This document shows positions 1 to 11,410 of a stretch of DNA of 64,000 nt, in pieces. Source of the DNA: Roseovarius salincola (GTDB lineage Bacteria; Pseudomonadota; Alphaproteobacteria; Rhodobacterales; Rhodobacteraceae); assembly GCF_026891095.1 (NCBI RefSeq), contig NZ_JAPTNL010000008.1:1-64000 (forward strand), read 5' to 3'. Position 1 is the first letter of the stretch. Every line of letters starts with the position of its first letter. The position numbers were made by a program, and so were the translations under genes. Under the pieces are notes generated by a model, which was given only the letters and a program-made list of their open reading frames with translations, had not been told where the DNA came from and made no database searches.

Positions 1-101
1 TTGTCATCGGTCGTTGAACAACCGCAGACTACGAAGAAGCGCGGTGGCCGCCAGCCCCAAACGCGCGCGGACTCTTACACCACCTCCCGGGGCACTACCC
101 G
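1..101. other. Unassigned segment left of the IS remnant; possible end of another mobile element
   Basis: This stretch does not continue the transposase homology that begins at position 102. The transposase frame meets a stop at 15-17, and the residues just before the DNGTE motif do not look like the usual IS3 sequence, so the homology breaks at about position 100. The sequence around 71-101 could be the terminal repeat of a second insertion sequence that inserted into or deleted the first one. That is an inference from the abrupt break only. No gene is supported here. Confidence 0.3.
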
Positions 102-505
102 GATAATGGAACGGAAATGACGTCTCACGCCGTTCTCCGATGGTGCCAGGAAACGGGTGTCGGCTGGCACTACATCGCGCCCGGAAAGCCAATGCAGAAT
201 GCATTCGTGGAAAGCTTCAATGGCCGACTGCGAGATGAGTGTTTGAATGAGCATATCTTCGGCAATCTCGCCGAAGCCCGAAAGATCATCGAAAACTGGA
301 GGATCGATTACAACACCCAAAGACCACACACGTCGCTTGGTGGATTGGCACCAGCCGTATACGCCAATCTCAACCGTGCGACCCGGCCTGCTGCGCTTGA
401 GCTACGCAAGGACTCCGCTCAGCAGGCCTTGACCGCAACCTAATCACGAGAAAGAAACAGGAACGGATTCTACATCCAAACGGCCCGCATTAAGGGGCTG
501 GGTCA
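100..505 (+). mobile_element. IS3-family insertion sequence remnant, right end
   Basis: This is the 3' part of an IS3-family element. It contains the end of an OrfB transposase (102-443) and a right end finishing in GGGGCTGGGTCA at about 494-505. IS3-family elements end in TG...CA dinucleotides, and on the minus strand this end reads TGACCCAGCCCC. The end abuts the M23 peptidase reading frame exactly, so I place the IS border at 505. The left half, including orfA and the first catalytic aspartate, is absent from the window, so the copy cannot move by itself. Confidence 0.7.
102..443 (+). pseudogene. IS3-family transposase OrfB, C-terminal fragment
   Basis: The fragment encodes the last part of a DDE integrase core. 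It shows DNGTE (second catalytic Asp), then [16 protein letters not shown] (catalytic Glu), [11 protein letters not shown] and SLGG, which is the classic end of an IS3 OrfB. A full OrfB is about 270-300 residues; only about 113 remain and the first catalytic Asp is missing. An ATG at 117 exists but lies inside the catalytic core, so it is not the true start. The gene is a non-functional remnant that marks the left edge of this chromosomal segment. Confidence 0.85.
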
Positions 506-1312
506 GAAAATTTCGCCCTCTGGCCCCTGGGCCGTGAGGGTGAGCGTATCGCCGGGTTTGGCGTAAAAAACATGCGCATACAGCACCAGCGGTTGATCGG
601 GCGCGGCCTCGAGCATCCGGGCGGCGCCGGACCGGACAGTTTCGAGTTCCGGCACTGCGGTCGCGAACCCGGCCGTGAACAGCCCCGCGCGATCGTAGCC
701 CGGTACGTCGCGCCACAGTCCGTCGCCCGATGCCGCGCCGCAGGTGTCGCGGTTTTCGGGGTTGAAGGGATCGACCACCTCGCCGTCCTTCATCACGCCC
801 AGATGGAGATGCGGCGTATTGGTCAGCCCGCTGAGCCCGACAAGCCCGAGAACGTCCCCCGCCTGCACCTGTTGACCGGATTTCACGGTGATGCTTCCGC
901 TCTTCATGTGGCAATAAAGGGTCTGCCAGCCGCCGTCATGGTCGATACGCACCGCGTTTCCGCATTCGCGCCCTTCGATTTCGGCGCGGTTATCGGCGCT
1001 GACCGGCCGATCCTGAACGCCGTCGCGGGTGGCGGCCACGATTCCGGGCGCGGCAGCAAGGACGCTGACACCTTGGTCCATCGCCTCGAATGACAGGAGT
1101 GCGATATCGGTGCCGCGGTGGCCGTCGCGGCTCTTGAGGCCGCAGGCGTGGTCGCGCTGACCTTCGCCGGGATCGGTATCGACGTAATCCTGGATGAAGC
1201 AGGTCTCGCCAAGGTCGCAGGCAAGGGGGAGAGACAGTTCCGGTTGGTCGGCCGCCATAGGTGAGGCGACCGACATCAGCCAGAGCAGAAGCGCGCCAGT
1301 GGCCCGGCGCAT
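503..1312 (-). CDS. M23 family metallopeptidase (LytM-type), probably 3'-truncated by an IS
   Basis: A 269-residue exported protein with an N-terminal signal peptide (hydrophobic LLLWLMSVASPMAADQ) and a peptidase M23 domain. Zinc-binding motifs are visible as GHRGTDIAL near residue 65 and PHLHLG near residue 165. M23 enzymes cleave or bind peptidoglycan cross-bridges in the periplasm. The start codon lies 2 bp after the clpA stop, so the two are probably co-transcribed. The TGA stop at 503-505 is the terminal TGA of the adjoining IS3 end, so the original C-terminus has been replaced. The catalytic domain is intact, so activity may survive. Family assignment is secure; the exact peptidoglycan role is not. 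Confidence 0.85.
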   Translation of the reverse strand: MRRATGALLLWLMSVASPMAADQPELSLPLACDLGETCFIQDYVDTDPGEGQRDHACGLKSRDGHRGTDIALLSFEAMDQGVSVLAAAPGIVAATRDGVQDRPVSADNRAEIEGRECGNAVRIDHDGGWQTLYCHMKSGSITVKSGQQVQAGDVLGLVGLSGLTNTPHLHLGVMKDGEVVDPFNPENRDTCGAASGDGLWRDVPGYDRAGLFTAGFATAVPELETVRSGAARMLEAAPDQPLVLYAHVFYAKPGDTLTLTAQGPEGEIF

Positions 1313-1314
1313 GG

Positions 1315-3648
1315 TCAGTCCGCAGTCAGGAGAGGTGGCCGCTTGCCGGACAGGCGGGGGCGATCCGGCCCGTCGATGCGCAGGTCGATCTTGCCGTCCT
1401 TGACGCCGACCTGGACCACACCGCCCTTGGACAATTTGCCGAACAGCAGTTCCTCGGCCAGGGGTTTCTTGATGTGCTCCTGGATAACGCGGGCCAGAGG
1501 GCGCGCGCCCATCTTGTCGTCATAGCCCTTTTCTGCCAGCCACTCGGCGGCGGGTTTGGTCAGCTCGATAGTGACGTTGCGGTCCATCAATTGCGCTTCG
1601 AGCTGGAGAACGAACTTCTCGACCACTTGCAGGATCACGTCCTTGGGCAGCGGACCAAAGGAAATCACCGCGTCCAGACGGTTGCGGAATTCCGGCGTGA
1701 AGGTGCGCTCGATCGCGGCCGTGTCCTCGCCCTCGCGACGGTCGCGGCCAAAACCGATGGCCGCCTTGGCCTGTTCGGTCGCCCCGGCATTCGAGGTCAT
1801 GATCAGCACCACGTTGCGGAAATCGACGGTGCGACCGTTGTGATCGGTCAGCGCGCCATGATCCATCACCTGCAACAGGATGTTGTAGACATCGGGGTGC
1901 GCCTTTTCGATCTCGTCCAGAAGCAAGACGCAATGGGGGTGCTGATCGACACCGTCGGTCAGAAGCCCGCCCTGATCGAAACCGACATAGCCCGGCGGCG
2001 CGCCGATCAGGCGGGAAACCGCGTGTTTCTCCATGTATTCGGACATGTCGAAGCGCAGCAGTTCGACACCGAGCGAGTCGGCCAGTTGCTTGGCCACCTC
2101 GGTCTTGCCGACGCCGGTCGGCCCGGCAAAGAGGTAGTTGCCAATGGGTTTCTCGGGCTCGCGCAGGCCGGCACGCGCCAGCTTGATCGCGCTCGAGAGG
2201 GCCTCGATCGCTGTATCCTGCCCGAACACCACGCGCTTGAGCGTCTTTTCCAGATCCTTGAGCACCTCGGCGTCGTCCTTGGAGACGTTCTTGGGCGGGA
2301 TGCGGGCGATTTTGGCGACGACGGCTTCGATCTCCTTGGCGCCGATGGATTTACGGCGCTTGGAGGCGGCAACGAGATGCTGCGCCGCGCCGGCCTCGTC
2401 GATCACGTCGATCGCCTTGTCGGGCAGCTTGCGGTCATTGATGTAGCGCGCCGACAGATCAACCGCCGTCTTGATCGCATCATTGGTGTACTTGACGCTG
2501 TGATGTTCCTCGAAATAGGGTTTGAGGCCCTTGAGGATCTTGATCGCGTCGTCGGTCGTGGGCTCGACCACATCGATTTTCTGAAAGCGGCGGCTGAGCG
2601 CGCGGTCCTTTTCGAAATGCTGTCGGAATTCCTTGTAGGTGGTGGACCCCATGCAGCGCAGCTTGCCGCCCTGAAGCGCGGGCTTGAGCAGGTTGGAGGC
2701 ATCCATCGCCCCGCCCGACGTGGCGCCTGCGCCGATGACGGTATGGATCTCATCGATGAACAGGACCGCGTCGGGGTGGGCCTCCAGTTCGTTGACCACA
2801 GCCTTGAGCCGTTCTTCGAAATCGCCCCGATAGCGGGTGCCCGCCAGAAGCGCGCCCATGTCGAGCGAATAGATCGTGGTCTTGGACAGCACCGCGGGCG
2901 TCTGGCCCTTGACGACCTTGTGCGCCAGGCCCTCGGCGATGGCGGTCTTGCCGACGCCGGGATCGCCTACCAGGAGCGGGTTGTTCTTGCGACGGCGGCA
3001 CAGCACCTGAATGCAGCGCTCGACCTCGGAGTCGCGCCCGATCAGTGGATCGATATCGCCGCTGCGCGCCTTCTCGTTCAGGTCGACGCAGTATTTCGCG
3101 AGCGCGGATTCCCCGGCTTCGACGGCGTCGGATTCAGTATCGGCGCGGGTGTTTTCGCTGTCGGATTCGGTGGCGCCGGTGACGGGGCGCGATTCACCGT
3201 AAGCGGGATCCTTGGCGACGCCATGGGCGATGAAATTCACCGCGTCATAGCGGGTCATGTCCTGTTCCTGAAGGAAGTAGGCGGCGTTCGATTCCCGTTC
3301 GGCGAAGATGGCGACCAGCACGTTCGCGCCGGTCACTTCGGTGCGGCCCGAGGATTGAACATGAATCGCCGCGCGCTGGATGACGCGCTGGAAGGCGGCG
3401 GTCGGCACGGCTTCGGACCCTTCGATGTCCGTGACGAGATTCGCCAGATCATCGTCGATGAATTCCACCAATGTGCCGCGCAGATCCTCGGTATCGACGC
3501 TGCAGGCCTTGAGCACGCGCGCGGCGTCGGGTTCGTCGATCAGCGCCAGCAGAAGGTGCTCCAGCGTGGCGAACTCGTGCTGCCTGGCGTTGGCCAGGGC
3601 CAGCGCCGCATGGATTGCCTGTTCCAGCGTGGTCGAAAATGAAGGCAC
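1315..3648 (-). CDS. clpA: ATP-dependent Clp protease ATP-binding subunit ClpA
   Basis: A 777-residue Hsp100 unfoldase that feeds proteins into ClpP in the cytoplasm. It has the double Clp-N repeat (about 1-145), an acidic linker (about 150-180), AAA1 with Walker A GDPGVGKT at 228-235 and Walker B LFIDEIH, and AAA2 with Walker A GPTGVGKT and [10 protein letters not shown]. An IGF tripeptide in AAA2 matches the ClpP-docking loop. I chose the GTG at 3648 because AAGGAG precedes it and the family begins with PSFS; a longer frame from 3687 adds an unrelated extension. The adaptor gene clpS, often next to clpA, is not in the window. The M23 peptidase gene follows directly. Confidence 0.96.
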   Translation of the reverse strand: MPSFSTTLEQAIHAALALANARQHEFATLEHLLLALIDEPDAARVLKACSVDTEDLRGTLVEFIDDDLANLVTDIEGSEAVPTAAFQRVIQRAAIHVQSSGRTEVTGANVLVAIFAERESNAAYFLQEQDMTRYDAVNFIAHGVAKDPAYGESRPVTGATESDSENTRADTESDAVEAGESALAKYCVDLNEKARSGDIDPLIGRDSEVERCIQVLCRRRKNNPLLVGDPGVGKTAIAEGLAHKVVKGQTPAVLSKTTIYSLDMGALLAGTRYRGDFEERLKAVVNELEAHPDAVLFIDEIHTVIGAGATSGGAMDASNLLKPALQGGKLRCMGSTTYKEFRQHFEKDRALSRRFQKIDVVEPTTDDAIKILKGLKPYFEEHHSVKYTNDAIKTAVDLSARYINDRKLPDKAIDVIDEAGAAQHLVAASKRRKSIGAKEIEAVVAKIARIPPKNVSKDDAEVLKDLEKTLKRVVFGQDTAIEALSSAIKLARAGLREPEKPIGNYLFAGPTGVGKTEVAKQLADSLGVELLRFDMSEYMEKHAVSRLIGAPPGYVGFDQGGLLTDGVDQHPHCVLLLDEIEKAHPDVYNILLQVMDHGALTDHNGRTVDFRNVVLIMTSNAGATEQAKAAIGFGRDRREGEDTAAIERTFTPEFRNRLDAVISFGPLPKDVILQVVEKFVLQLEAQLMDRNVTIELTKPAAEWLAEKGYDDKMGARPLARVIQEHIKKPLAEELLFGKLSKGGVVQVGVKDGKIDLRIDGPDRPRLSGKRPPLLTAD

Positions 3649-3802
3649 GTTGTGCTCCTTGCTGATCTGGGTCGGGGGCTGAGCCACCGACCGTGGCCTG
3701 ATAGGTTTAAAGTTTGGTCTATATCACCCGGTCTTCAAGTTTTTTCTGGCTCCGGGCGGTCACTTTTCGTTCCGTGGGATTGCAAATGTTGCAGTTGGGC
3801 GA

Positions 3803-4570
3803 TCAGAACGCGTCCTTGCGCTTGCGGATTTCGGCGAAAACCTTGGCCGGATCGGCCCCGGTCATGCCAAGATGCGCTTGAATCGCGGGGTCGGTGGCGC
3901 GCAGGAAGGGGTTTGTTGCCAGTTCCTCGGACAATTTGGACGGCACGGTGGGGTGACCCTTCTCGCGGGCCGCGTCCACCGCCGCTGCACGAGATGTAAG
4001 CGCGGCATTGTCAGGATCAATGGTCAGTGCGAATTTCGCGTTGGCCTGGGTGTATTCATGGCCGGAACAGACGGTGGTGGCGGGCGGCAGGGCGGCCAGT
4101 TTACAAAGGCTGTCCCACATCTGTTCCATTGTGCCCTCGAACACCCGCCCGCAGCCAAGCGCCATCAGGCTGTCGGCGGTGAAGACCGTTTCGCTTTCGG
4201 GAAAATGAAAGGCGATATGGCCGACCGTGTGGCCGGGCACTTCGATCACATGGCCGGTGGCGTTGCCTATGATGATGCTGTCGCCCTCCTGCACCGCGAT
4301 ATCCAGCGGCGGCAGGCGATGGGCGTCTGCTGCGGCGCCGATGACCTTGGCATGTGCGTTTTCAAGCAGTTCGTCGAGGCCCTGCACATGATCGGCGTGG
4401 TGATGGGTGATCAGTACATGGCTGAGAGTCCAGTCCCTTTCCTCGAGTATGTCGAGGATCGGTTGCGCCTCGGGGACATCCACCGCGGCGGTCTGGCCTG
4501 TATCCGGGTCATGCGCCAGATAGGCGTAGTTGTCCGAAAGGCAGGGAATGGTCTCGATCTGAAGAGTCAT
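3803..4570 (-). CDS. gloB: Hydroxyacylglutathione hydrolase (glyoxalase II)
   Basis: A 255-residue metallo-beta-lactamase-fold enzyme that hydrolyses S-lactoylglutathione to lactate and glutathione, the second step of methylglyoxal detoxification. The binuclear metal motif THHHADHVQG is present, followed by PGHTVGHIAFH, the glyoxalase II signature around GCGRVFEG, the CSGHEYT histidine and a basic C-terminus RKRKD. The length matches the family when translation starts at the ATG at 4570; an upstream frame extension is not supported. It is divergent from the methyltransferase gene, with only about 60 bp between them. Confidence 0.94.
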   Translation of the reverse strand: MTLQIETIPCLSDNYAYLAHDPDTGQTAAVDVPEAQPILDILEERDWTLSHVLITHHHADHVQGLDELLENAHAKVIGAAADAHRLPPLDIAVQEGDSIIIGNATGHVIEVPGHTVGHIAFHFPESETVFTADSLMALGCGRVFEGTMEQMWDSLCKLAALPPATTVCSGHEYTQANAKFALTIDPDNAALTSRAAAVDAAREKGHPTVPSKLSEELATNPFLRATDPAIQAHLGMTGADPAKVFAEIRKRKDAF

Positions 4571-4633
4571 GGTATTTTCCCGATTGCCGGTTAATGTTAG
4601 CGTCGAGACTGACCGATCATGGGCCCGGCTGCA

Positions 4634-5374
4634 ATGCATCTCGATGTGCAGGACCTTCGCAACTTCTATTATCGCAGCCAGTTGGGGCGTGCGGCGCAGA
4701 AGGCGGTGCGCATCGAGGTTGGGCGGTTCTGGCCCGAGGCGCAGGGGCAGACGGTGGTGGGGTTCGGATTCGCGGTGCCCTTCCTGCGCCCCTACCTTGA
4801 GGACTCGCGCCGGGTGATCGGATTAATGCCTGCGCCTCAAGGGGTTATCGGGTGGCCGCAGGGCGGGCCGAATGTTTCGGTGCTGTGCGAGGAGACGGTC
4901 TGGCCGCTGGAAACCGGGCATGTGGACAAGCTGCTGGTGATGCACGGGCTGGAAACGAGCGAGAATCCGGGCGCGCTGCTGGAGGAATGCTGGCGGGTGC
5001 TGGGGCCGGGAGGATCGGCGCTGTTCGTGGTGCCCAACCGCGCTGGTCTGTGGTCGCGCTCGGACCGCACGCCGTTCGGATTCGGGCGCCCCTATAGCCA
5101 GTCGCAATTGGAGAACCAATTGAAATTGCGCGGTTTCATGCCGCTTAAGCACGCCACGACCCTGTATCAGCCGCCATCCGAAAAGCGGTTCTGGCGCAAG
5201 ACGGCGGGCATGTGGGAGCGGCTGGGCGGCCGCTTGTCGGTGGTGCTCTCCGGGGGCGTTCTGATCGTCGAGGCGACCAAGCGGGTGCATGCGCCCTCAG
5301 GGCCGGGGCTGCGCGAAACGGTGCGCAAGCCGCTGGATGTCCTGAAGCCGAAACCCGAGGCGAAGCCGGTCTGA
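4634..5374 (+). CDS. Class I SAM-dependent methyltransferase
   Basis: About 246 residues with a Rossmann-like methyltransferase region. The glycine-rich SAM segment is atypical ([14 protein letters not shown] rather than the usual GxGxG), but the later motif [15 protein letters not shown] is clear. The C-terminus is proline- and lysine-rich. The ATG at 4634 gives a start beginning MHLDVQDL; an in-frame ATG at 4619 is also possible and neither has a strong ribosome binding site. The substrate is unknown. The gene is conserved next to gloB in many Rhodobacteraceae, which I recall but could not check. Confidence 0.8.
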   Translation: MHLDVQDLRNFYYRSQLGRAAQKAVRIEVGRFWPEAQGQTVVGFGFAVPFLRPYLEDSRRVIGLMPAPQGVIGWPQGGPNVSVLCEETVWPLETGHVDKLLVMHGLETSENPGALLEECWRVLGPGGSALFVVPNRAGLWSRSDRTPFGFGRPYSQSQLENQLKLRGFMPLKHATTLYQPPSEKRFWRKTAGMWERLGGRLSVVLSGGVLIVEATKRVHAPSGPGLRETVRKPLDVLKPKPEAKPV

Positions 5375-5378
5375 AGAT

Positions 5379-5445
5379 GTACGAAACGTCCGTTTTGTAC
5401 GGCGGTTTTGTACAGGATTCGGATGTCTGCGGCGAAATTTCGTAC
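5379..5445. repeat. Cluster of four GTAC-centred half-sites, possible operator
   Basis: Immediately after the methyltransferase stop codon there are four GTAC cores at 5379-5382, 5397-5400, 5410-5413 and 5442-5445, most flanked by TTTT or AAA tracts. The first two form an imperfect palindrome in which GTAC, AAACG, CGTTT and GTAC pair. The spacing is regular enough to suggest a protein binding region or a decayed repeat. No gene starts close downstream on the plus strand. The convergent VanZ-like gene ends at 5572. No family of operator is recognised. Confidence 0.4.
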
Positions 5446-5571
5446 AGACTGGTTTTCGGGCGGTGATCTGGCGGGGCAGGCGCGGCCTGTCGCGGTTTTC
5501 GGATAGGCGGGGATTAGGTGCGGACCATCACGATGTCATCGCCGCACCGCGGCCCGGTGATGCGCTTTGGA

Positions 5572-5913
5572 TCAGCCCAACCGCGCGAGGCGCGCGCGGA
5601 GTTGGCCGGGGAGGAGGCCGAGGGCGATGCCGATGGCGTCGGCCAGAAAGTCGCCCCATTCGGCGCTGCGCCCTACGAAGGGCTGGATCAGCTCGATCGC
5701 GCCGCCATAGGCCAGGGCCAGCGGCCCGAACCAGAGCGCGGCGCGTGGTCGCACCCAGCCGAGCGGCAGCACCAGGAGCGCGAAGGCGAGCGCGTGGATC
5801 TGCTTGTCGCTGAGGGGCAGCGCCGCGCCGGGCGCGCCCGGCGGCGAGAGCGTCCCCCATGCGATCAGCAGGGCCACGGAAAGGGTCAGAACAAGCGTAT
5901 ACGGATGCGTCAT
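5572..5913 (-). CDS. VanZ-like family small membrane protein
   Basis: A 113-residue protein with about three or four transmembrane segments. It has the VanZ-type pattern: a helix, then DKQIHALAFALL, another helix, and GAIELIQPFVGRSAEWGDFLADAIGIALG near the C-terminus. VanZ proteins are linked to teicoplanin resistance in Gram-positive bacteria; the role of the short proteobacterial homologues is unknown. Start chosen at the ATG at 5913 (MTHPYT), which places the first helix near the N-terminus. It is divergent from the ATP synthase operon. Confidence 0.75.
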   Translation of the reverse strand: MTHPYTLVLTLSVALLIAWGTLSPPGAPGAALPLSDKQIHALAFALLVLPLGWVRPRAALWFGPLALAYGGAIELIQPFVGRSAEWGDFLADAIGIALGLLPGQLRARLARLG

Positions 5914-6295
5914 GAGGGTGCCCGTTGAAGAGGCGCAGAGGTTGCGCCCGTGCGAGCGATACACCTTGGAAGCGGAGCCGCAAAGGGCCGCGCCACGCTG
6001 ATAGCGTTAACGTCCGCAAGCGGCATTCGCGCGACAAACGCGCCAAGGAATCGCGAAATACACGCAGAATCATAACTTTTTCATTCGGGAAAATTCGCGC
6101 AAACGGTCGCACTTGGGGCAAGTCTTTGAAAACATGTAGTATTCAATGGTATACAACGCTTTGCGTGCAGCTTGCTAGGTGGGCAAGGCTCTGCTACACC
6201 CCTGCCGAATTTCGGTGCTTTGAAATCTTCAACGCCCCCGGCAGCAGATGATACCTCTGCGTCAAGACCGGGGCCAGAAAATCGGAAGGGTGGAC
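5914..6295 (+). other. Intergenic region upstream of the F1 ATP synthase operon
   Basis: About 380 bp with no supported gene. It is less GC-rich than the flanking genes around 6050-6200, as expected of a promoter region, and it must hold the start signals for the divergent VanZ-like gene and for atpH. A candidate promoter is given separately. The last 100 bp form the 5' leader of the atp mRNA. Confidence 0.6.
6172..6199 (+). promoter_or_regulatory. Candidate housekeeping promoter of the atp operon
   Basis: TTGCTA at 6172-6177 and CTACAC at 6194-6199 are separated by 16 bp. This resembles the alphaproteobacterial sigma-70 pattern of a TTG-type -35 and a weak -10. It would give a leader of about 90 nt before the GTG start of atpH. 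The call is from pattern only; other TTG hexamers lie upstream. Confidence 0.35.
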
Positions 6296-6856
6296 GTGTC
6301 CGAACCAGCTTCGATCTCATCCGGCATTGCCGAGCGCTATGCCACCGCCATTTTCGAGATTGCGACGGAAAGCAAATCTCTGGCCAAACTGGAATCCAAC
6401 ATCGCCGACCTGTCCGCCGCCCTCGACGAAAGCGCCGAGCTGCGTGATGTGATCGCGTCGCCGGTCCTGACGCGCGCCGATCAGGGGAAGGTCATGGCCG
6501 CGCTGGCGGAAAAGATGAAACTTGAGCCGTCCATGGCCAACGGTCTGGCCGTGATGGCGTCCAACCGCCGCCTGTTCGTGCTGCCTCATCTGTTGAAGCA
6601 GCTGCGCGCCATGATCGCCGACCACAAGGGCGAAGTGACCGCCGACGTGACCAGCGCCAAGGCGCTGACCAAGGCACAATCCGACAAGCTGGCGAAGACG
6701 CTCAAGGCGCGCGTCGGCAAGACTGTCAAGATCAATGCGACCGTCGATGAAAGTCTCATCGGCGGTCTTGTCGTCAAGGTGGGCTCGAAGATGATCGATA
6801 CCTCGATCCGTTCGCGCCTCGATTCCCTCCAGAATGCAATGAAAGAGGTCGGATAA
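6296..6856 (+). CDS. atpH: ATP synthase F1 subunit delta
   Basis: A 186-residue OSCP/delta subunit, which links the F1 catalytic head to the peripheral stalk on the cytoplasmic face of the membrane. Family features include GIAERYATAIFEIA at the N-terminus and the C-terminal core with DESLIGGLVVKVG and SIRSRLDSL. I chose the GTG at 6296 because GGAAGG lies just upstream and the protein then has the usual length; an ATG at 6248 adds a non-homologous extension. It is the first gene of atpHAGDC and its stop abuts the atpA start. Confidence 0.95.
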   Translation: MSEPASISSGIAERYATAIFEIATESKSLAKLESNIADLSAALDESAELRDVIASPVLTRADQGKVMAALAEKMKLEPSMANGLAVMASNRRLFVLPHLLKQLRAMIADHKGEVTADVTSAKALTKAQSDKLAKTLKARVGKTVKINATVDESLIGGLVVKVGSKMIDTSIRSRLDSLQNAMKEVG

Positions 6857-8395
<1,539 letters not shown>

Positions 8396-8410
8396 GGGGG
8401 AGATAAGGCA

Positions 8411-9295
8411 ATGCCGAATCTCAAGGACCTGAAAAACCGGATCGCGTCGGTCAAATCGACCCGCAAGATCACCAAGGCCATGCAGATGGTGGCCGCGGCG
8501 AAATTGCGCCGGGCGCAGGACGCGGCCGAGCAGTCGCGTCCCTATACCGAGCGGTTCAACGCCGTGATGGGCAAGCTGGCCGCTTCGGTCGGGGACAGCG
8601 ACAGCGCCCCCCGGCTGCTGCGCGGCACCGGGTCGGATGACGTGCACCTGCTGGTCGTGATGACCGCCGAGCGGGGCTTGTGCGGTGGTTTCAACGCCAA
8701 TATCGCCAAGAAGGCGCGGGTCGAGGCCAACGAGCTGCTGGCCCAGGGCAAGACCGTGAAGATCATCACCGTGGGCAAGAAGGGCCGGGATGCGCTGAAG
8801 CGCGATCTGGGCAAGCATTTCGTCCACCATGTCGATCTGAGCGACGTCAAGCGTCTGAGCTACGCCGATGCGCAGGCGATCGCCGCCGAGGTTCTCGAGC
8901 GGTTCGATGCGGGCGAGTTCGATGTGGCCAAGATCTTCTTCTCGCGGTTCGAGAATGTGGTCAGCCAGATCCCGACCATGCAGCAGGTGATCCCGTTCCA
9001 GGTGGACGAGGATTCCGCCCAGGAGGCGCAGGACGCCAGTGTCGTCTATGATTACGAGCCGGACGAGGAGGCCATCCTGGCCGATCTTCTGCCGCGCGGC
9101 GTGGCGACGGCGATCTTCAGCGCATTGCTGGAGAATGGCGCTTCGGAGCAGGGCGCGCGGATGTCTGCGATGGACAACGCCACCCGCAACGCCGGCGAGA
9201 TGATCGACAAGCTGACGATCGAATACAACCGTTCGCGTCAGGCCGTCATCACCAACGAGCTTATTGAAATCATTTCGGGCGCCGAGGCGCTCTAA
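8411..9295 (+). CDS. atpG: ATP synthase F1 subunit gamma
   Basis: A 294-residue central stalk subunit that rotates inside the alpha-beta hexamer. The N-terminal coiled coil begins [20 protein letters not shown] and the C-terminal helix contains the signature [22 protein letters not shown]-type residues ([12 protein letters not shown]) mark the Rossmann-like domain. AGGGGGAGA lies upstream of the ATG. Confidence 0.97.
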   Translation: MPNLKDLKNRIASVKSTRKITKAMQMVAAAKLRRAQDAAEQSRPYTERFNAVMGKLAASVGDSDSAPRLLRGTGSDDVHLLVVMTAERGLCGGFNANIAKKARVEANELLAQGKTVKIITVGKKGRDALKRDLGKHFVHHVDLSDVKRLSYADAQAIAAEVLERFDAGEFDVAKIFFSRFENVVSQIPTMQQVIPFQVDEDSAQEAQDASVVYDYEPDEEAILADLLPRGVATAIFSALLENGASEQGARMSAMDNATRNAGEMIDKLTIEYNRSRQAVITNELIEIISGAEAL

Positions 9296-10741
<1,446 letters not shown>

Positions 10742-10756
10742 TGAACGCCTGTCCGG

Positions 10757-10779
10757 CCCCGGATCGCATTGATCCGGGG
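10757..10779 (+). promoter_or_regulatory. Stem-loop between atpD and atpC
   Basis: CCCCGGATC at 10757-10765 pairs perfectly with GATCCGGGG at 10771-10779 around a 5-nt loop. There is no U-tract, so it is not a full terminator. It sits in the 63-bp gap before atpC, where it could partly block transcription or protect the upstream mRNA and so lower epsilon synthesis relative to beta (3 beta to 1 epsilon in the enzyme). That role is inferred. Confidence 0.55.
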
Positions 10780-10804
10780 TGCGGGCATGACAAGGAGGCC
10801 AAGC

Positions 10805-11230
10805 ATGGCTGAGACAGTGCAATTCGATCTGGTGTCGCCCGAGCGGCGGCTGGTGTCGATGGAAGCGAGCGAAGTGCGCATTCCGGGCGCCGAGGGCGAT
10901 CTGACGGTCATGGCGCAGCACAGTCCGCTGATCACCACGCTGCGTCCCGGTCTTGTCACGGTGACGGGCGCCGAGGGCAGTTCGGATTATGTCGTGACCG
11001 GCGGTTTCGCCGAGATCGACGGCGAGACCGTGTCGGTTCTGGCCGAGCGCGCGATCCCGCGCGACGAGATCACCAAGGAGCATTTCCAGGCACTGGTGGA
11101 TGAGGCAACCGACAAGCTGGCCAAGGCGCAGGAGACCTTCGCCAACGAGCCTGGCCCGGTGGACGACGCCGCCAAGCTGTTGGCGGACATGGTGGCGATG
11201 GGCGATCATATCGGCATCTCGCCGAACTGA
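10805..11230 (+). CDS. atpC: ATP synthase F1 subunit epsilon
   Basis: A 141-residue epsilon subunit that sits on the central stalk and inhibits ATP hydrolysis. The N-terminal beta-sandwich is recognisable ([36 protein letters not shown]). I chose the ATG at 10805, which follows AAGGAGG at the proper distance, rather than an ATG at 10769 inside the intergenic stem-loop region. It is the last gene of the F1 operon. The Fo genes are not in this window. Confidence 0.95.
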   Translation: MAETVQFDLVSPERRLVSMEASEVRIPGAEGDLTVMAQHSPLITTLRPGLVTVTGAEGSSDYVVTGGFAEIDGETVSVLAERAIPRDEITKEHFQALVDEATDKLAKAQETFANEPGPVDDAAKLLADMVAMGDHIGISPN

Positions 11231-11256
11231 GTCCCCGCGCCGCTGCGTATTTCGTG

Positions 11257-11283
11257 AAAGGCCCGCCGCTTGGCGGGCCTTTT
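11257..11283 (+). terminator. Intrinsic terminator of the atp operon
   Basis: AAAGGCCCGCC and GGCGGGCCTTT pair over 11 bp around a GCTT loop, followed by one further T. It begins 27 bp after the atpC stop. The A-tract and T-tract make it usable from both strands. Confidence 0.85.
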
Positions 11284-11333
11284 GCCGTTGCGGGCCACTG
11301 GCGTTGATGCGGCGTCGCTTTTCGGGGGGAAGG

Positions 11334-11386
11334 CCGGGGGGCCAGCCCCCCGGACCCCCCGAGGTATTTCGGGCCAGATGAAGGGG
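11334..11386. repeat. 53-bp GC-rich stem-loop repeat, copy 1
   Basis: The element starts with an 8-bp perfect stem (CCGGGGGG and CCCCCCGG around CCAG), continues with ACCCCCCGAGGTATTT and ends with GCCAGATGAAGGGG. A second copy of the same length lies at 35822-35874 with about three mismatches. Here it separates the end of the atp operon from the convergent SDR gene. It looks like a dispersed non-coding repeat of the genome, possibly an mRNA-end element. Confidence 0.75.
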
Positions 11387-11410
11387 GGCCAGTTCGGGTG
11401 CAGGACCGGG

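Noticed and set aside
1261..3642. A 793-codon plus-strand frame opposite clpA
   Set aside because: Same effect: a codon-bias shadow of ClpA, whose motifs are complete on the minus strand.
3649..3802. Possible clpS gene upstream of clpA
   Set aside because: No open frame of the needed length (about 100 codons) fits in the gap.
5521..5571. C-terminal end of a gene on the minus strand (short open tail ending before 5520)
   Set aside because: The frame overlaps the VanZ-like gene end and gives no recognised protein.
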